The translations under genes and the position numbers were made by a program. Below the pieces are notes generated by a model, which searched no databases, had not been told where the DNA came from, and saw nothing but the letters and a program-made list of their open reading frames with translations. Shown piece after piece: positions 60,801 through 64,000 of a stretch of 64,000 nt of DNA; the first letter of the stretch is position 1, and every line of letters starts with the position of its first letter. The DNA is from Centrapalus pauciflorus (lineage: Eukaryota; Streptophyta; Magnoliopsida; Asterales; Asteraceae): NCBI GenBank assembly GCA_020465985.1, contig JAANYP010004711.1, positions 1 through 64,000 on the forward strand. Reading direction: 5' to 3'.

Positions 60801-62575
60801 CACCACTACTTAGCATCATCATACTAGACTTAAGAATTTGAAATCAAACCAGGACCAAGTTGAAACTTCCTTAAAACAAGATGATGATGAACTTGACGAA
60901 GATGATGATCCACTACAGTTCTATACTTTGATTAGCTTGATCCTTTCCTTGACCTATCTTTACAATGAAGGAAGAAAGCAGGAGGAACTACACCATGAGA
61001 CCAACTTAAGGTTTTAACCCAATAACCCCCATCAGGTAATCGACTTTTATATATTATCTCCATTATAATCCCAACTTCCTCGGATTACTTTAATAGTTTT
61101 ATATTAATGTAATAAATCCACAATTTTCGACTAGATTCTCTAATTATATAATTGTTTATCATTTAACCAATTAGACTACCAACTTCATTCCAATAAATTT
61201 ATCACTTTGTTATAAATTGCCATACAAACAAAGAGATGTGGGGATAACTCTTTATTTTCTATATAAACAAATAGATGAAGTCAATGGATATAAAAAGTAA
61301 AGAAGTTGAATTGAATAGGCAATATGAGTTGTTATTCTTTAACATTGATAAAATTTGGCGTGCTTGTACAACCGTTTTAACTATCTACTTAATGATCTAA
61401 ATACTGATGGCATTGACAAGGAGAATTCAAAATATAGTAGTCTTAATCAAGTTTATGCCTGCACTCGCTATGTAACACCCCAAATTTTGGAGCAGGTACG
61501 TGACATTTCTCTATTGGTATATATGTATTTGGTTATGCAGATTTATTTGATTTAAATAGGAGGAATGGACCAACCTTAAGTCTCTACAATACTACAACAG
61601 ACAAAATGTCCTAACATTCAATGCAACAAAGTGTTTGACTTTGCCACTGCTCAACCAGCTGCACCCCTTTCATTATTCTTTTAATAAAAACAGCTAAGCA
61701 TCATTTTTTTTCTTTTTTATTGTACATCAGGTTGCTTCGTTTCTGCATCTTGAACAATTGTGGTCTCTCCCCTTTCTTTCATTATATAGGCAAACCTCAG
61801 CCAAGTCATATTCTCAAATCCCCTTACTTAACCCAAGATCATTTGAGTCACAAATCAGCTGTCAACATTGCTTTGGTTAGATAAGTTTTAACTCTCAAAT
61901 TTTCAATTATTGGCAAGTTTTTTTTGGCTAAATGTCATTTATCACATGTTTTATCCACCATTAATTTGTGAGTTTTATGGTTGAGTACTTGAGTTCTAAC
62001 CTTTTATGACGAAAGTTACTGCAGCAGTATTTCGTAGAACCAAAGATTGACAAGTTCATCCTTTTTACACTGGTAAGTTTCCCAGCTTATCTGCAATTCT
62101 CTCGATAAAACATATCCCCGTAGAACCTGTGAGAGGATTCTTGGCAAACATATAGCAACTTCATGGCATCATCAAGCGAATGGGTGTTTTGTTGCAGTTT
62201 AAACCCTTCATATCTGTTTCCACAAAAAAAAAAAAAAAAAAAAAAAAAAAAGACAAACACAATAAGAATACCAACAATCAAACAAGACACAAAATATTTT
62301 TACCAATCATCCCTTGTGCAAGATGCATAAGAGAAATTATACAAATAACAGAAGTCGATCATTTGGTCACTAATTTAAATGATGTAATTTGTATATAGTA
62401 TAACACTTAACTTCAAAATGTAGATATGCAAAGAGTAGGATGCATGTTTCAACACAAATGGCCCAATTTTAAAGGGACAATAAACCACTACGTTGTGTGA
62501 TGATTAATGAACTACCAAAAAAACGCTCGTTAGATTAATGAGTTCAAATATACCGATCTATGCTCCAATCCCTTT
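60801..62575. other. Region right of copia-2, weak gene-like pieces only
   Basis: At 60830-61014 (plus) an open stretch encodes an acidic run (DDDELDEDDD) and ends before CATCAG/GTAATC, and might be an exon. At 62087-62230 (minus) another open stretch follows a T-run acceptor-like site. Neither has a recognised family, and no joined model was found. An A28 run lies at 62224-62251. Confidence 0.3.
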
Positions 62576-62770
62576 TTAGCAAAAACAATTTAAATCATAA
62601 ATTTTACAACATGAAAAAGATGAAGCACTAACTGTGTTAAAAATACATAAGAAGATCATAAATAGATACGAAAAAAGGAATATAGGGGGATGAAGATGAA
62701 GAACTTTACAGCATTTAAAAAAATATATGAAAATCATAGACAGTGTTTGGTGTAGGAGAGTTTGAGAGAC

Positions 62771-62983
62771 GAGCCAATAGCGTGAATATATAGGGTTACC
62801 TTCTGGTGAGAGAGCAAGAGACGAGTAACAAGCCGGTGGTCCGGTGGCCGGTGAACGTAGAAGGCGAATGGCGACGGCCACCGCATGTGGACGGCAGGGA
62901 GGGAGGAGAGAGTAATAGGAAACCGATGTAGGAAAGGATGAAAAACTTTTTTCTATTCTTCTCTTCTCTCCAGTTCTCCTCAC
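62771..62983 (-). CDS. Possible first exon of an unidentified gene
   Basis: The minus-strand ORF starts MRRTGEKRRIEKSF and continues with a basic, Ser/Ala/Pro-rich stretch (ending LALSPEG) to a donor-like AG/GTAACC. GC content is higher than its surroundings and the composition resembles an organelle transit peptide. I found no following exon and recognise no family, so this may be a chance ORF. Confidence 0.25.
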
Positions 62984-64000
62984 TTTTTAAAGTAAGAGAT
63001 GGTATGTAAAAATTATCAAATTTCTATTCGTTTTCCTTAAATTAAAATGAAACATGATCGATTAAATAATTTTTTTCGGTTAATATTGAAAAAACCTCGT
63101 TAAATTTTTTCATTTTTGTGATTAAATCCCTAATTTTTTTCTAATTGTTTAAACCGCTAAATTATTTTTGTCTGTATATTTGATCTGTTTGACCGGTTAT
63201 CAAACAAGTAACCTTAATTTTTTCCCACTTGTTTAGTGTTGTAAAAACTCATCATCTTTCCATATTTTAGCGATTAAATCTCTAAACTTTTTATTTTATC
63301 ATTTATATTTTACCGGTTAATTCGGTAGCTCATCAAAAATATATATTTTTGAATAAGATAAACATAGTTTAAAACTTAAACAATTTAGTGTTTCCTCCTC
63401 AATAAATTTAAATACGACAACATTACATTTATGGTTGAAGGAATTTAATGCATAGTTGGATGTATAAGCAAGAACACGGATTAAGGCTAACACTTTTGGT
63501 GCGCAAATCTTCAAAATCATTTCAAGCAAAGTTTTAAACGTTATCAGCAACGACCACTTTTAGCGAACTGTGTTTAAATACTTCTTGCATCATTTGTCTT
63601 AAAAGAGAAAAATGTTTAGAATAGTTTTTAAATTATTTTTTTACAACACTTTTGTAATTTTTTAGAATAGTTTTTAAATTGTTTTTTTACAACACTTTTG
63701 TAATTTTTATACAAGTAATACAAATTAATCTTTATTAAAGTTGCTTGTTTTTTTATTGATTACCTTAAACCCCGAATGGAGTCATCATGGTTTGTTGTCA
63801 TATTTGTTTATATAATTGTAACGTGTTATTACTGTTAGTTGTTTGATAGGTAGAATTATTAATTAAAAATAAAATGAAATTTAATAAAAAAAAGTTTTGA
63901 AAATTTTAAAATTCAATTATAAGGGAATGAAAAAAAAAACACTATTATGAAGGAATGAAAATTAATAAAAGTTGTAATATAACTTATTTTATTACTACAA
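62984..64000. other. AT-rich intergenic sequence, no gene seen
   Basis: It contains repeated phrases (AATTTTTTAGAATAGTTTTTAAATT and TTTTTACAACACTTTTGTAA, each twice at 63610-63710) from a short tandem duplication. Nothing else is supported. Confidence 0.5.

Overview
This window is nuclear DNA of a flowering plant, most likely a eudicot. The evidence is two intron-rich housekeeping genes with plant-type orthology, GT-AG introns, abundant LTR retrotransposons with initiator-Met tRNA primer sites, a PIF/Harbinger transposon, a Helitron and several MITEs. The species cannot be named from sequence alone.

Two host genes dominate, both on the minus strand. (1) TOP3B (8897-17573) encodes the first ~476 residues of a type IA DNA topoisomerase 3-beta in 11 recognisable exons. 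The rest of the gene would lie left of the window, beyond a large retrotransposon nest. (2) SEC (27415-46376) is an apparently intact O-GlcNAc transferase (SECRET AGENT type). I mapped 27 coding exons by splice sites and homology, plus a first exon whose donor is unresolved. They give an array of TPR repeats followed by the catalytic OGT domain.

Layout: 1-4547 is the 3' part of a chromodomain Ty3/gypsy element with its 3' LTR, inserted inside a minus-strand Ty1/copia element (copia-1, 4548-~8774). Copia-1 in turn lies just beyond TOP3B exon 11, apparently in an intron. TOP3B introns also hold a Tourist-like MITE (13126-13423), a non-autonomous Helitron (13990-15188) and a SINE-like piece (~10377). 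Just upstream of TOP3B is a broken Harbinger transposase (17935-19183). Its 5' region is split by a young, internally deleted copia (copia-3, 19314-22605; TSD AATAT) that carries an abnormal 50-nt tRNA-iMet junction. 22832-27414 holds MITEs and no clear gene. SEC intron 15 (30615-39767) is a 9-kb palimpsest of two copia remnants in opposite orientations, a gypsy remnant and two hAT-type MITEs. 46425-55857 holds repeats (a hAT element, an LTR remnant, microsatellites, TA-flanked MITEs). 55858-60795 is a complete, very young copia (copia-2) with identical 193-bp LTRs, TACT termini and TSD AAACC, but broken coding capacity. 60796-64000 has only weak gene-like pieces.

No CRISPR array, operon or microbial system is present. 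The most unusual signals are the tRNA/U5 chimeric junction in copia-3, the contrast between identical LTRs and many lesions in copia-2, the TTCGAA palindrome array in the gypsy LTR, and two apparent GC-AG introns in SEC.
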